DNA from: Lamellibrachia columna
Lineage: Eukaryota > Annelida > Polychaeta > Sabellida > Siboglinidae
Length of the DNA: 64,000 nucleotides
NCBI GenBank assembly: GCA_963662155.1
Contig: OY759270.1
Coordinates: 11,359,426-11,423,425, forward strand
Reading direction: 5' to 3'
In this document: one piece after another, positions 11,928 through 24,034 of the stretch
Layout of the letters: the number at the start of each line of letters is the position of its first letter
How positions within the stretch are numbered: the stretch's first letter is position 1
The notes under the pieces: model-generated
Told to the model about the DNA's origin: nothing
Seen by the model: the letters and a program-made list of their open reading frames with translations, nothing else
Databases searched by the model: none
Position numbers and translations under genes: made by a program

Positions 11928-13964
11928 AAATGTATTAGGTCAAACTTTGGTATTTGACAATTCACATCTGTTATTATCTACGTAGCAGTTATGTTATGTT
12001 GATAATTCACATCTGTTATTATCTACATAGCAGTTATGCATACTCTTGTGTCCTATGTACATTTTCAGCTGTGGCATTTTGTGTGTGGCTGTTTTTTGCT
12101 CTTATATTTTGCCGTGGATGTAAGCCAGAGACAGCCTACAATGCAGTAGGCTTAGATGGCTGTGACCGTTAGGTCTCATGAAAAACAGGAGTGAGATCTG
12201 TGCTAATAATATCATGTCCTAAACCGTGCCAAGGTCACACATTGACCAAAAGCCATGTATAAGAAACCCATGGCCGTTCCATCTGCATATAAGCTGCTTC
12301 TAAGGGTTCCCGTTTGCAAATCGATGCCGAGGTTTATTGTCATGTTCATCATATCACGTGACGTTCCTGTCTTCTGCACAACTAGCTTTATATGGTCGAG
12401 TCCTGTGTGTTTGAGCAATATTGGTTCAGCAGTTTGGCGGTAATAAATAATCATAAATTCTACAGGCATTAATCATGAAGGAAGGACACCTTCTGTGGTA
12501 CGAACAAACATGGTTTGTTTGACAAAAATAGGTTTATTGCAAATAAAATAATCTCTGGCAGACGTACCATTCACGGCAACAGGAATCCACTAATGTGCAC
12601 CACAATTTGACTTGCAGATTAACCATCAACGCCTACAATGTTTTATATTAATTTATATTAATAATTGTTTTTTGAAATGGTGTATTTGTAATAAATGTTG
12701 TATATATAAGGAAGATTGTAAAATTTTGTGCTGTTAGGAATATTCAGGACAAAAAAAATCACAAATTCCTTTATGATCACATGTGTGTATGTCAATTAAT
12801 ATTAATCGATTGTGTGTTGGACAAACTTTACCCATACTCAGTCATATCGACATACCCACTTGTGTACAAACACACAGTTTGACTTACTCTAGCACACAAA
12901 TGAGATTCGGATCCATTGAAAATTGTATTATTATTGTATCATTGTAATCGAGGCTTTTAAATTCTAAGTATGTTCATGTATGTTTAATTAAGCTTAATAA
13001 AATATATTTGGCATGGTAATTACCTCTCAAGAAACATTTGTATTCCTTCTGAATATTTCAACCGACTGACTCAGATTTATTGGTGGGCTGACATCGTTAC
13101 GAGCTTGTCACATGACCAGGGTCACATGACCAAGCTGGAGAAGGACTGGTGGAGCTCCAGGCTGGTCTGCCTCTGGCAGTAAAGACTGAGTGAGTCATTT
13201 AAACTATTCGAAAACAACGGCAAGAAGTTTTTTAGCATGTCAAATGTCACATTTCAAGAAACCGGAATGTCAATCCATTCAAAGCTTTAGAACATGTTTT
13301 TGTGAATGAAACTGTATAAACTGTATGTTTGTTTGTTTCTTAATGTCTACTAACTTGAACATACATTAATTCATGCTTCCTTAGTTATTTTAACCTGATC
13401 AGTTAGATAAACCACTGCTTCACGACATGCAGGTGGTAGGTAGATAAGACATGCAAACATAAACCACAAGGTAGTTGGGATAAATATACTTCCCTGCAGA
13501 TAACCCTTCATACAGTATTTATGGTCAGTAGCCACCTAGCTATGGCCTGGCTGCAGTGGCTTGTTTGGCTCTGTCTGGATCTGTCACTTGTCATTAGCAG
13601 CTTATGGCCCATTAATTGGTTGCAGTTTATGCACTAATTGAAATAACACACAGTCCATTAGTGTGTTAACCATGAGGTTTTATCAGGTTTTACAGTAAGT
13701 ATATTTATTGAAGGAGCAGTTAAACTCCCTCCCTTGCAGTTGTTTTACCTCCCATCTCTCAATAAGTTGATCAATTTCCCGTTTCCCCTACCTAGTTTCC
13801 CCTCTCCAATCTTCTGCTTGTCTTTTGTTTGTCCTTTTGTCCATATTTCTCCCGTCTATCAAATTGTCTCTTTCCTCAACTCTGGATCTTCTCTCTGCAT
13901 TCTTCTCCTACCCTTCTGCTCTCCTCCCTTCTAATGATCACCTATCCACTTGCTGTCCTCTTTC
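11928..13964. other. No recognised feature
   Basis: Mostly AT-rich unassigned DNA. Short near-duplicates occur at 11954-12045, where ATCTGTTATTATCTACRTAGCAG appears twice. One 85-codon minus-strand open stretch (12212-12469) has a fairly balanced composition and an acceptor-like CACACAG upstream, but it matches no family known to me. Confidence 0.45.
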
Positions 13965-15062
13965 TCTCTTGCTATCCTGTTATTATTCTGCTCTTTTCGT
14001 GCTATCCGGTTATTATTATGTTCTTCCCTTGCTCTCCTGTTATAATTCTTGTCTTCTCTTGCTCTCCTGTTGTCATTCTGCTCTTCTCTTGCTCTCCTGT
14101 TGTCATTCTTCTCTTGTCTTGATCTCCTGTTGTCATTCTGCTTTTCTCTTGCTCTCCTGTTGTCATTCTGCTCTTCTCTTGCTCTCCTGTTATCATTCTG
14201 CTCTTCTTTTGCTCTCCTGTTATCATTCTGCTCTTCTCTTGCTATCCTGTTATCATTCTGCTCTTCTCTTGCTCTCCTGTTGTCATTCTGCTCTTCTCTT
14301 GATCTCCTGTTATCATTCTGCTCTTCTCTTGCTATCCTGTTATCATTCTGCTCTTCTCTTGCTATCCTGTTATCATTATGCTCTTCTCTTGCTCTCCTGT
14401 TGTCATTCTGCTCTTGTCTTGATCTCCTGTTGTCATTCTGTTCTTCTCTTGTTATCCTGTTATCATTCTGCTCTTCTCTTGCTATCCTGTTATCATTATG
14501 CTCTTCTCTTGCTCTCCTGTTGTCATTCTGCTTTTCTCTTGCTCTCCTGTTGTCATTCTGCTTTTCTCTTGCTCTCCTGTTGTCATTCTGCTCTTCTCTT
14601 GCTCTCCTGTTATCATTCTGCTCTTCATTTGCTCTCCTGTTATCATTCTGCTCTTCTCTTGCTATCCTGTTATCATTCTGCTCTTCTCTTGCTCTCCTGT
14701 TGTCATTCTGCTCTTCTCTTGATCTCCTGTTATCATTCTGCTCTTCTCTTGCTATCCTGTTATCATTCTGCTCTTCTCTTGCTATCATGTTATCATTATG
14801 CTCTTCTCTTGCTCTCCTGTTGTCATTCTGCTCTTGTCTTGATCTCCTGTTATCATTCTGCTCTTCTCTTGTTATCCTGTTATCATTCTGCTCTTCTCTT
14901 GCTCTCCTGTTATCATTCTGCTCTTCTCTTGCTCTCCTGTTGTCATTCTGCTCTTCTCTTGCTCTCCTGTTGTCATTCTGCTCTTGTCTTGATCTCCTGT
15001 TATCATTCTGCTCTTCTCTTGCTCTCCTGTTATTATTCTGCTCTTGTGTTCTTATCCCGCTA
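13965..15062 (+). repeat. 30-bp minisatellite, ~36 units, with a 420-bp higher-order repeat
   Basis: The unit contains TGTCATTCTGCTCTTCTCTT followed by GCTCTCCTGT, with a few variable sites (TG/TA, CTC/GAT/TAT and others). Because the period is a multiple of three, several frames stay open. One frame runs 514 codons (13825-15369) as hydrophobic decapeptides, and the opposite strand runs 285 codons as charged REEQNDNR-type decapeptides. The variant order at 14191-14430 recurs at 14611-14850, an offset of 14 units. I read this as satellite DNA and not as a gene. Confidence 0.95.
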
Positions 15063-15592
15063 TTTTCTTGATCTTCTGGTCACCTCTCCACATCCTCACC
15101 ATCCATCCTCATCCTGTACTTCTCCCGTACATCTCCTGTTCTTCTCCTTTCCCTTGCCCTCCCTCCATTCTCCCACCACTTCGCCCACAGTTCTCCTGCA
15201 TTTCTCCCATCATTCCTCACTGTACACAAAACGCAATGTTCTAAACCACCATCATCCACCCATAAATAATAAGTCCCTACTTCAATTTCCCACCATAACT
15301 TTCGCCTCCTCTTTCTGCTGCTGCATTGACACTGCCATTGCTTACAATGATCCTCATATTTCACCATAACTCCAATAAAATGTCAGCAATGCACCTGTAA
15401 TGGCCTCAAGCTGATCCTGTGCATACCAACATAGCTGCCAGATGAGAGATGATCCTTGCCCTTGTGTTCCGGTTTCTGTTCAGTTTCTGACTCAGCACTT
15501 AAATAAGCGTTTAAGCCAGGCGTGTGTGGTGGTTTAGGAGATACTAGATGTGGTAGCACTGAGCTTTAGAGCGGTCAGTGTTGGGAGTTTCG

Positions 15593-15943
15593 AATTAAGG
15601 GGCCATGTACACTGTTAGACATTTACCTATTCGATACAAACAAACTAGGGCATGTCAGAACCCTTCACAGCAAATTATTAATAATGTGATGTTTGCATGA
15701 TGAATATAACCACCTGTTACATGGTGCATGGTGCCACACAGTGAACTGTTACGGAACTAACGCAATTTAAAACAATAGTAGTTCCGTAACAGTTCACTGT
15801 GTGGCACTGCACAATGTAACGGTGGTTATATTTTCATGCAACCTACACTTATTAAAATTTGTGTGCAGACTTTGACCCCCCTGCCCCCTAGTATACTTTG
15901 TATGAATAGGTAAATATCACCAGTTGTTAATGGCCCCTTAATT
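15593..15943. mobile_element. Foldback element: 351-bp near-perfect palindrome
   Basis: The ends are AATTAAGGGGCCAT and its complement. Both arms (about 165 bp) share a TTTACCTATTC block, a CTAGGG block and, nearest the centre, GTTCCGTAACAGTTCACTGT on the right arm opposite its complement on the left. The loop is about 22 nt. It contains no open frame. The structure fits a foldback or MITE-type DNA element, and its transcript would form a long hairpin. Confidence 0.88.
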
Positions 15944-17176
15944 GTATGTGGGAAAAAAGAGTTATTGTAATTATTGAGACAATCATATGGTATTTGATAA
16001 TTATTGATTGCTTGCTTACAAAGATGGCCTTGTCTGGTCACTAACAAGTGTTATGTACCGGTCACTTGATATGTAAACCCTGTGGCCAGTGGCCAGTACT
16101 TTCGCAGTTGAGCAGGTTGCGTCCATTAGATTGCCAGCCCATATAGCCTGTGGCTTTTTTTGCCCTATTGTAATTTGGATCACTTAATTAATTTCATCCT
16201 GAATTCTGATAAACAACTGAACCGCTCCATTGATGACCACATAAGCGATGTGTTTGTCCAAGCTTTTTTATCGGCGCTGGTAAAACATAGGTTGGGCTGG
16301 TAGATTTTTAAACTTACCAACCCGATCGGGCTGGTGGACAAATATGGTGGCAAATTATTGCATTCCTGCAGGAGCGAACAGTTTAATTCTCTAATATCAG
16401 ATTTGTTACAATTTGTTACAATTTGTTACAATTTCGGGTGTGCATCCAGTCTGTGTGAGTTCGAAACAGAAGCAGACATTGATCAAAATGCAGCTACTAG
16501 AGTTCAACTGCAAATTGCTTTCACCACCCTGAAACCTTCCGCCTGAAACTTCAATTGGCCACTGGGTAAATATACTTTGTGAAGCCTGTTGGTTGCTCTC
16601 AACGCTGCTGGTTCAATTACCCCCAGTTGTAGTTCTCACATTATTGATGTGTCCTACCCCAAGGGTGTTTCTGATGACAGGTATGTGCAATCCCTCTAGA
16701 AATATTGCTGCGGTATATATATACCTGAATCCTACAGAATGCACAGACAGATGTTAATTTAATGGGTAGCAAGGGGTTACCATTTAAACTAACCATTGAC
16801 AGATCAGGTCAGATCAATAGATAAACCATACACTACCAAGTACCCCTGGTACCACATAAGCTACCCCTGATTCAAAGCCATGTTGTGCCTCATTAGCTGT
16901 CCCCCTACCCTGATGCCAAACTTATGATGCTGTCATTGATCTTATCACAATTTCCTTCCTTTGAGGACATTTACATTACACAGTTGTAAATCTTATATTG
17001 AATGGCAAAAATCGGTCAACTGCAGCTGAAATTTTTACAGGATGTTGAGAGAAATTAGCTGGTATTTGGGGTGGATGTGATGGGGCGAATACATGGAGGA
17101 AAGTGGAAGGGGTGATGGGAGATAGACATATATCCCGGAAGCTAAAAGGAAAAACCTGTACTTAGTTTGTGCGTCG
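15944..17176. other. No gene; minor repeats only
   Basis: Three direct copies of TTGTTACAAT occur at 16405-16434. A short hairpin built on GGTTGGGCTGGTA / TACCAACCC lies at about 16290-16325. Nothing else was recognised. Confidence 0.5.
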
Positions 17177-17300
17177 CACCAGTCTGCCTAGAGACCACAG
17201 CGATGATGGAAAAACAACACCAGTCTGCCTAGAGACCACAGCGATGATGGAAAAACAACACCAGTCTGCCTAGAGACCACAGCGATGATGGAAAAACAAC
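17177..17300 (+). repeat. 41-bp tandem repeat, three identical units
   Basis: Three consecutive copies of a 41-bp unit start CACCAGTCTGCCTAGAGACC, with no differences between them. This implies a very recent duplication. The purine-rich segment that follows (17300-17640) carries a 191-codon minus-strand open frame of low-complexity Ser/Pro/Leu composition, which I do not regard as a gene. Confidence 0.93.
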
Positions 17301-18099
17301 ACGAGGAAGTCCACGTTTGTGAAAATACCTGGGTGAGAAGAATTGTGGGAATGAAAAGAGTAGACAAGGGAAGAATGGAGGAGCTGAGGGAGGAAGTTGG
17401 TGGGAAAGAGAGTTTCAAGAGGAAACTGGTGAGGAATCGGTTACAGTGAGCTGGACACGTGTAACAAGTGGAAGAGGGACGGTGAACGAAGAGAGAGGAC
17501 ACGCTCATGGGAAGACCGCGACTCATATGGGAGGACTGTGTGAATAGAGATTGAGAAGGGAGTGGAGAGCGAGAGCGAGGGATAAGTGGGAGTGGAGATG
17601 GCAGTGAAACAGGAACAGTGACAGAAGGAGGAGAAAACAAATTCGATGTCAGAAGGTCAACATGTCCACAGGGTAAACCTGCTAATGGCGCTGCACTGGT
17701 CACACAGGAGTGGTTTCCTCCCATGTGCCATATCCAGTTGGTACAACCAGAGAACCATGACATGTAATGCCAAATTACAAGCTATGGATCACTGGCAGAA
17801 AATTAATGCGGATAACAGCTTCATTGAATCCTGGTTTTTTCCAGGAATTTTTTATGTGGGGGATCCCAGGTTTTTCTCTGAACTTGGGATTATTTTTAGA
17901 CTATGAGAGTTATGGCAAATCCATTTATGGGGGGATGGAGCGGGGGGGGGAGGGGGCAATGCTGATGTGTTCCTCATCCCTTGGAATAGGTGGGATTAAT
18001 TAAGAAAGAGGTTCTGGGCACATGTGGGATCAGCACTGACACTCATAATCTGGAAGTCAGTTTGTCTATGATGTTACCCCATTCCACAAATTTAATACC

Positions 18100-19160
18100 A
18101 CATATTGGGGACAGATCACTATTTATTTTCCATTGGTGAACATTTTTAATGCTGTTCGAACATTTTTACTTTTAATATTCTGAAAATCAGCAACGTTAAT
18201 ATTTATTCTTTCATCAACCTGCTGGAAAAAATTTGTCAACTTCTGTTGTTTTTTTCTCTCCCGAAAATCAACATACAAGATGTTCCCAATAATATCATTA
18301 TTATGATGTCCAAAATACATACATAATCTTCATGTGCAAGGGATGCTGCAATCACTGACACAAGGGATCCTACAGTCACTGACCCAAGGGATCCTACAGT
18401 TACTGACACAAGGGATGCTGCAGTCACTGACCCAAGGGATCCTACAGTCACTGACACAAGGGATCCTACAGTCACTGACACAAGGGATCCTACAGTCACT
18501 GACACAAGGGATCCTACAGTCACTGACACAAGGGATCCTACAGTCACTGACACAAGGGATGCTGCAGTCACTGACACAAGGGATCCTACAGTCACTGACA
18601 CAAGGGATCCTACAGTCACTGACACAAGGGATCCTACAATCATTGACACAAGGGATCCTACAGTCACTGACCCAAGGGATCCTACAGTTACTGACACAAG
18701 GGATGCTGCAGTCACTGACACAAGGGATCCTACAGTCACTGACCCAAGGGATCCTACAGTCACTGACACAAGGGATCCTACAGTCACTGACCCAAGGGAT
18801 CCTACAGTCACTGACACAAGGGATCCTACAGTCACTGACACAAGGGATGCTGCAGTCACTGACACAAGGGATCCTACAGTCACTGACACAAGGGATGCTG
18901 CAGTCACTGACACAAGGGATCCTACAGTCACTGACCCAAGGGATCCTACAGTTACTGACATGTGCATATGTTGCCAGTCATTCACTGGACATTTTAATCT
19001 GGGCACAGCAGATATTGTAGTCCTAAAAAATAATTTCACAGGCAGCAAAAAATTGCCAAAAGTGGGTACCATCATATGACATTAATCCAGAAGTAAAATA
19101 GTGTCCTGACCCCAAGTAGTCAAACGTGGTGATTTCATTCACTATTGTCTCCTCCAAATT
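18100..19160 (-). repeat. Interspersed repeat R-E, copy 2, expanded by an internal minisatellite
   Basis: Flanks on both sides of the 18337-18957 array match other R-E copies on the opposite strand. On the right, TTGCCAGTCATT...ATTTTAATCTG matches the region upstream of the motif at 441-490. The segment ATATGACATTAATCCAGAAG matches 22640-22670. On the left, GTTAATATTTATTCTTTCAT is shared with 42690-42720. Read on the minus strand, the order is flank, array, flank. Confidence 0.7.
18337..18957 (-). repeat. 24-bp minisatellite, ~26 units (R-E motif array)
   Basis: Units read GGGATCCTACAGTCACTGAC plus ACAA, with a GATGCTGCAG variant and a CCCAA/CACAA alternation. The array leaves open frames of 228 codons (+, GILQSLTQ octapeptides) and part of 279 codons (-, SLVSVTVG octapeptides). 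The unit is the reverse complement of the one amplified at 51341-51533. Confidence 0.95.
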
Positions 19161-19451
19161 CTCACTTCTGCATCTATGTTGGCAAGTTTTGTTTGCAAAC
19201 AGCCAGATATGTGGCTCCTTGTTTGTGTAAATAAACTCTGGTTTTATCTGCCAGCCCTTTCCCAAGCCGGCCTCCCTCTGAATACATGCTGCATTATCAT
19301 GTATGTTGTTTTCCCTTTAAAAGAGTTCATGGTTTTCTTACTGGATACAATTTTCTAGGCCCCAGAATTCATACCCTTCATACAATTTTTTAGGCCCCAG
19401 AATGTATTCCCTTTATATACATTTGTAGTCTCTAGAATTTATACGTAATGA

Positions 19452-19900
19452 AAGAGCATCCCTATAGATTACTCAGCATTCCATGTTTTCATAATTTTAT
19501 ATACAAGCAAAACCAACATTTATTTTTACATTATAATTTACATTCTACTAACAGGAAGGAACAAAATAATAATTGGTTGACCGTTCCAATAACATTGAAG
19601 AGCTCCTTCATTTTATACCTAATGGATGAGGATCCCATTAAAATATATTACAAAGTCTTCCATGTTTTAATAATTTTATATTTGCAAAATAAACATTTAT
19701 CTTTACATTATAATTTACGTACTACAAACAGTAAAAAACAAAATAACATTGAAGAGCACCTAGATATTATATTGCCAGTTATTTTATGCCTAATGAGTGA
19801 GCATCCCATTAAGATATATTACTAAGTGTTACATGTTTTCATAATTTTATATCGGCAAAATAAAAAAAAACTTTAATTTACATCCTACAGGTAGTAAGGA
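19452..19900 (+). repeat. ~173-bp tandem repeat, three diverged units
   Basis: Units begin near 19452, 19627 and 19798. Each begins GAGCATCCC- or GAGGATCCC-like, followed by a CATGTTTTCATAATTTTATA-like block, ACATTATAATTTACRT and an ACATTGAAGAGC block. Just upstream (19348-19410) a 32-bp segment containing TAGGCCCCAGAAT is also duplicated. No coding signal was seen. Confidence 0.8.
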
Positions 19901-20327
19901 AGATAAATAAAATAATTCTAATAATTGTAAAAAAAAAAACACCAGCAATCATATGCCATCTGCATCATCTTTTTGTACCTAACTTCATGATGGGAAATTC
20001 CCTGTTGCCACTTTTCTGCATCAGTTCCTATGCATTCTGTTTGCTCAGCCATGAAGTTAGACATTTAGCGATTACGTCCATGGTATGTCATTACGGCGAT
20101 GTCCGTTCCAGTCTCGCCCTGAGCATTTGCTGACTGGCGACAGTATATCGGGGCTTTACAGTGTACTCCCGTTGTTATTGATAGAGTTGTATAACCAATC
20201 TAGCTGTTTTCTTTTTTTGCATAAAGAATTACCGTGAAAAGATACCTGTAACCTACTGCCATGTAAATCTTAAATTACAATGTCGAATTTACCTGAAGAT
20301 ACAAAGTGCTGCACTACTATTTATAAT

Positions 20328-21010
20328 ACCGTTGACACAACAAACACTGTTGTCAGATGCAATCAATTGCAACCGATAGGAGTGCTTGGTGTGTCACAAA
20401 AATCGATAAGGCCTCGTTTTGATGCAAGTCACATGGTCACACAACCATAATCACATGATTAAAATGTCACATGTTTTACAAAATGGACATGAATAGTGCA
20501 CTTGGCGGCAGATTTAAATCTTCAGAAGCTAAACATTTTGCGCGGGTGAAGAAATATAGAGCAAAACGACGCGTTTCTACTCGTGCTTAAGCCATTTAAT
20601 TTTGTTTCAGCATTATTAGAAGTCCCTCTCAAAGCCGCGATGTTTCATTTCTTCGGCAATTTTTACGTACACCTGTTTATTTTGTCTGGTGTCTTCTAAC
20701 TGCGCTTGGACTGATGAATCAGTCCAAACATCAATAATCGCTGAACTTTCGGCAAACGTCCAACTGATGTTTTTGCTTTGGTCTGTTTTACTTTTGGCGT
20801 CTTCCATCGCTAATTCGATCCAGGTCAAGGTTATTCCCGGTTAAACTTCTGGTGATGACAACAATGATTTATAGATCAGTGATTTCGCTTGTAGCGCTAC
20901 AAATTGTGCGGTGTGTCAGTGGTGAAAAATCCCATCCGATAGCAAAATGCTATCGGTTGCAACCGATTGCAATCGATAGGGATAAATCGGTTTTGGTGTG
21001 TCAGGGGTAT
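20328..21010. mobile_element. Harbinger-like DNA transposon relic (non-autonomous)
   Basis: The ends are inverted copies of ACC-Y-YTGACACAMCA (left 20328-20341, right complement ending near 21009). Each is followed inward by TTGCAACCGATAG on the left and the matching CTATCGGTTGCAACCGATTG on the right. The interior holds a Myb/SANT-like reading frame on the minus strand but no DDE transposase. PIF/Harbinger elements carry exactly such a second Myb-like gene. A 3-bp target duplication could not be confirmed. Confidence 0.6.
20616..20807 (-). pseudogene. Truncated Myb/SANT-like DNA-binding domain protein (Harbinger accessory gene)
   Basis: The frame from the ATG at 20807 encodes about 63 residues before a TAA. 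It contains WTFAESSAIIDVW, QLEDTRQNKQVYVKIAEEM and a C-terminal GFERDF. This is the pattern of Myb/SANT-like domains (WT..E...LI..W, L....RN..VY..IA..L...G..R) carried by PIF/Harbinger elements and their domesticated relatives. In those proteins the domain helps bring the transposase to the transposon ends. Here the frame stops right after the third helix begins, the linker and coiled tail are missing, and no transposase gene remains. I therefore call it a relic. A host MSANTD-like gene fragment is the alternative, but the surrounding inverted repeats favour the transposon. Confidence 0.62.
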
Positions 21011-21296
21011 AACTTGTAATCAGGGGATTCTTATGTGGATTGGAAAATAGTATAGTCAACTTGATGTTGCTGTTATACATATTCACCTGATGTGCTAATT
21101 TTGTCCATTTATCTGTATCTTTCATTACCAAAGTAGCTGTAATTTATTTTATCATATTAGCATATATCTATTATCTAGTATAATCTGTTGGAACATTATG
21201 TCATGTTTATGGGTAGTGTAAGTTTTTGTTTTAGGGACAATTTCTTCTAAAAAATTATGAAAAAAATACTTTTTTTTCTCGCGAAAACATATTTAA

Positions 21297-21299
<3 letters not shown>

Positions 21300-21368
<69 letters not shown>
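21300..21368. repeat. (TA)n microsatellite
   Basis: About 66 bp of uninterrupted TA dinucleotides. Confidence 0.97.
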
Positions 21369-21371
<3 letters not shown>

Positions 21372-22082
21372 ACTATGGAAAAAATATATTTTATCATAAA
21401 AAGAATGAACATTTATCATCCCAAAGCATTTAAATCATTCCTGTTACTTTGTTATGTTTCTGTTGTTATGTTTGTAAACATGATCATTTCCAAAATTACT
21501 CTACAAACACTTGCACTGTGCTAATTTTGTCCTCATTCTGGGGCTCCTAGCTCTTTAATTTATTTAATAATGTAGTATTTTCATGGACATTACAAGATAT
21601 ACGATAAAAGCTATGCACACACCAAATTTCATAGCTCTTGTGGTATCAGATCTATATGGCGCGATTGCCTTTAAGGTAAAACCAGAAGGTATTGGCAAAA
21701 GTTGGAGTGAACTTTGTAGAGGTCACGTCCTGGGGTTATGCATCAACAAGGCAAAACAACACCAGAATGCCTAAGTGCTTCAGTTTTATTACCAACTCTG
21801 CATAATTGCCCTGAGAATGTCTTACAAGATCGCCTGAGTGTGACCAAGTGATCTTATTGCTCTGAGGTCAGTTAGGTGCAGTCTTGGTCTTCGTGGATTC
21901 TTTGAACCTTGTGGCATTTCTCATTCATGTAAAGTTTTGCAAATCAAATAAAAAAATGTTATGTGTATATGTCAACAAAACATAGTCTATTAATGTTGGT
22001 GTAATGCTAAATTTAATTTGGTTTAACTGTAAGACTACTGTTGTTTTTTTCATTGAAACCAATTCTAAAACAGAGTCTGAAA

Positions 22083-22190
22083 ATTTAACAAGGTTTAGCA
22101 AGATTGAACAACATTGCCATCCAAGGCAAAGGACCAGATGGCAAGTGGACAAGTAAGCCATTGGCTTATTGAGAGTTCAATATTTGATTT
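22083..22190 (-). mobile_element. LINE family R-B, 3' terminal fragment
   Basis: Read on the minus strand it carries CAATAAGCCAATGGCTTAC, GGATGGCAAT and a TTGTTAAAT-type repeated tail. The same order occurs at the 3' ends at 24405, 29085 (-) and 53230. Only the 3' untranslated end is left. Confidence 0.7.
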
Positions 22191-22344
22191 GTCTATGTGT
22201 AACCTAGCCTTCCTGAGATCTGTGTCAACCTTGTTTTTAAATATAACTTTTATTCACATTGCTAGCAGTTACACAAAAAAATATTTCTCAATATTTTCAT
22301 ACCTATTCAATATCTTGAAAAATTAAATTTGATCTCCTCTTAAC

Positions 22345-22690
22345 CTCCTTGTCCGCACTGTGCGCAAAATTATAACTCGGTTTTAATAAAAACTATACAC
22401 TTTTATTTTTGTCTTGCCACCAACCCGCAGCACTGTTTTCGTCAAATCCTTAAAAAATAAAAAATAAATCAATCACCATAATTTTTCACCCAAACAATCC
22501 AAATCCCATCTTCGTACGCAAGGATCCTTCCTTTGCAAATGTGCTATGTTTCCCTGTTCACATATATATATATTTTCAGAGTGCAATAAATCTTCGAAAG
22601 GGAGTACCGTTTCAAAGCCACTGCTACTTTATTCGTATGACATGAACCCAGAAATAAAATAATGGTCTGTACCCATTTATCACAATTGCA
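22345..22690 (-). repeat. Interspersed repeat R-E, copy 3
   Basis: On the minus strand it has GGAAGGATCC once, then TGCGTACGAAGA, TTTGGATTGTTTGG, AGGATTTGACGAAAAC and AGTTTTTATTAAAA. This is the same order as 51520-51720. The internal motif is single, so this copy represents the unexpanded state. Confidence 0.72.
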
Positions 22691-22699
22691 GTTTTAGAA

Positions 22700-24030
22700 T
22701 ACAAGTATATTGCAGGGGTTGATTTGCATAGAAATCACTGGTGATACAAGAATACCTTGTCCTAAACGTGTGGTCAATCAGATGGTCAGCGGTGTGACAT
22801 CCTGGTTTTGTGGTACGAAGGCCCAAGTATTTTATGATGTCACAATAACAGTGTGCATTGGACCAACGTGTGAACATAAATCACGGGTGGCCAATAAATG
22901 GTTTGGACCACAATATGTAGCTTAATAAAAGATGATGTCAACATGTAATTATATAAAGTTTATATCTGTAGTTTCATATATCATGTATGAACAACAAAGG
23001 ATAACGATGCCATCATTATTGTAATTATATACAATTTATATGGGTGTACATTAAAGTCCCTTTCATCTTTTATTCGGCCAATATCTAATTTGTTGATAAA
23101 TATTATAATCTTATTTGGTAGGTGGGTGGTCTGTGTGGGTCTGGTAGCATATTCTTAAGAATCTCATATGACCAGCAGATATGGAAAGTGAATAATGTAC
23201 ATATATTTTAGTTTGATTATTTGAGGACATGATGTAGCAGAGATAGCTATATCTATCTTGTTTTACAGGATGTTATCACAGTCATTGACAACTTGATGTT
23301 GGTAAAGTAATCAGATTTTACTGTTTACCTTTGAGATAAACAAGGTGAAGCGCAGTGTGTATATTGATATCTCTGTCACCTGGCACCTTGTAAAATTAGG
23401 TCACATTTTAAAACAATCTATAGATTTGCAGTAGTTTTATATTCACCAGAACAACTTCATCACAAATCATGTCTTACTAACTGTCTTAAATCTCACCTTT
23501 CGTTATAACATTGACTCGTTCATTTTCATAAGTGGATTATATGTTGCATAAGCCAAGAGATCCGCAATACATCATTTAGTGTCCTTAATAAAGTTCCTTT
23601 AAATTTTGAGGTGACCTCCAATGCCAGGCGCCCCCATTATATATAGTCATCTCCCAGACTGCACTGGTGCAATCATTGTGAACAACAAGAGACATCCGCA
23701 TTTCTGATATCCGGGAAATACTTGAAATTTCCGTTTGGAAGGGAAGTATTTTTTAAATTTCCCTGTATCCTTGTTTGTTTGTTATTGGAATTTGCATCAT
23801 TTGACATTTCAATTTATAACTTCTTCTTTTTTCAACTCTTAATTGCCAATTATGGGTTCGATTGTGATTTGTATCTACATACACATGTATTTTTCTTTCA
23901 ATAACTACGTAAAGAGATGTTTGAGTTGCTCTATGTTTAGCATTTGACGAATAACGTTTTGTGACATGACATCATTTTTGTCATGATTTTGTATTTTATC
24001 CAATTAAAGTACAATGTATTTTGACAAGGA
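22700..24030. other. No recognised feature
   Basis: AT-rich sequence with short chance frames only. Confidence 0.5.
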
Positions 24031-24034
24031 AATT

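Noticed and set aside
13825..15369. 514-codon open frame as a real membrane-protein gene
   Set aside because: It is entirely a 30-bp tandem repeat with low-complexity Ser/Leu/Cys/His decapeptides, several frames are equally open, and the flanks show no splice or start context.
17188..17763. 191-codon Ser/Pro-rich minus-strand frame
   Set aside because: It overlaps the perfect 41-bp triplicate and a purine-rich strand. The composition is low-complexity, and no family is recognisable.
18236..19075. 279- and 228-codon open frames at the 24-bp array
   Set aside because: These are shadows of the R-E minisatellite.
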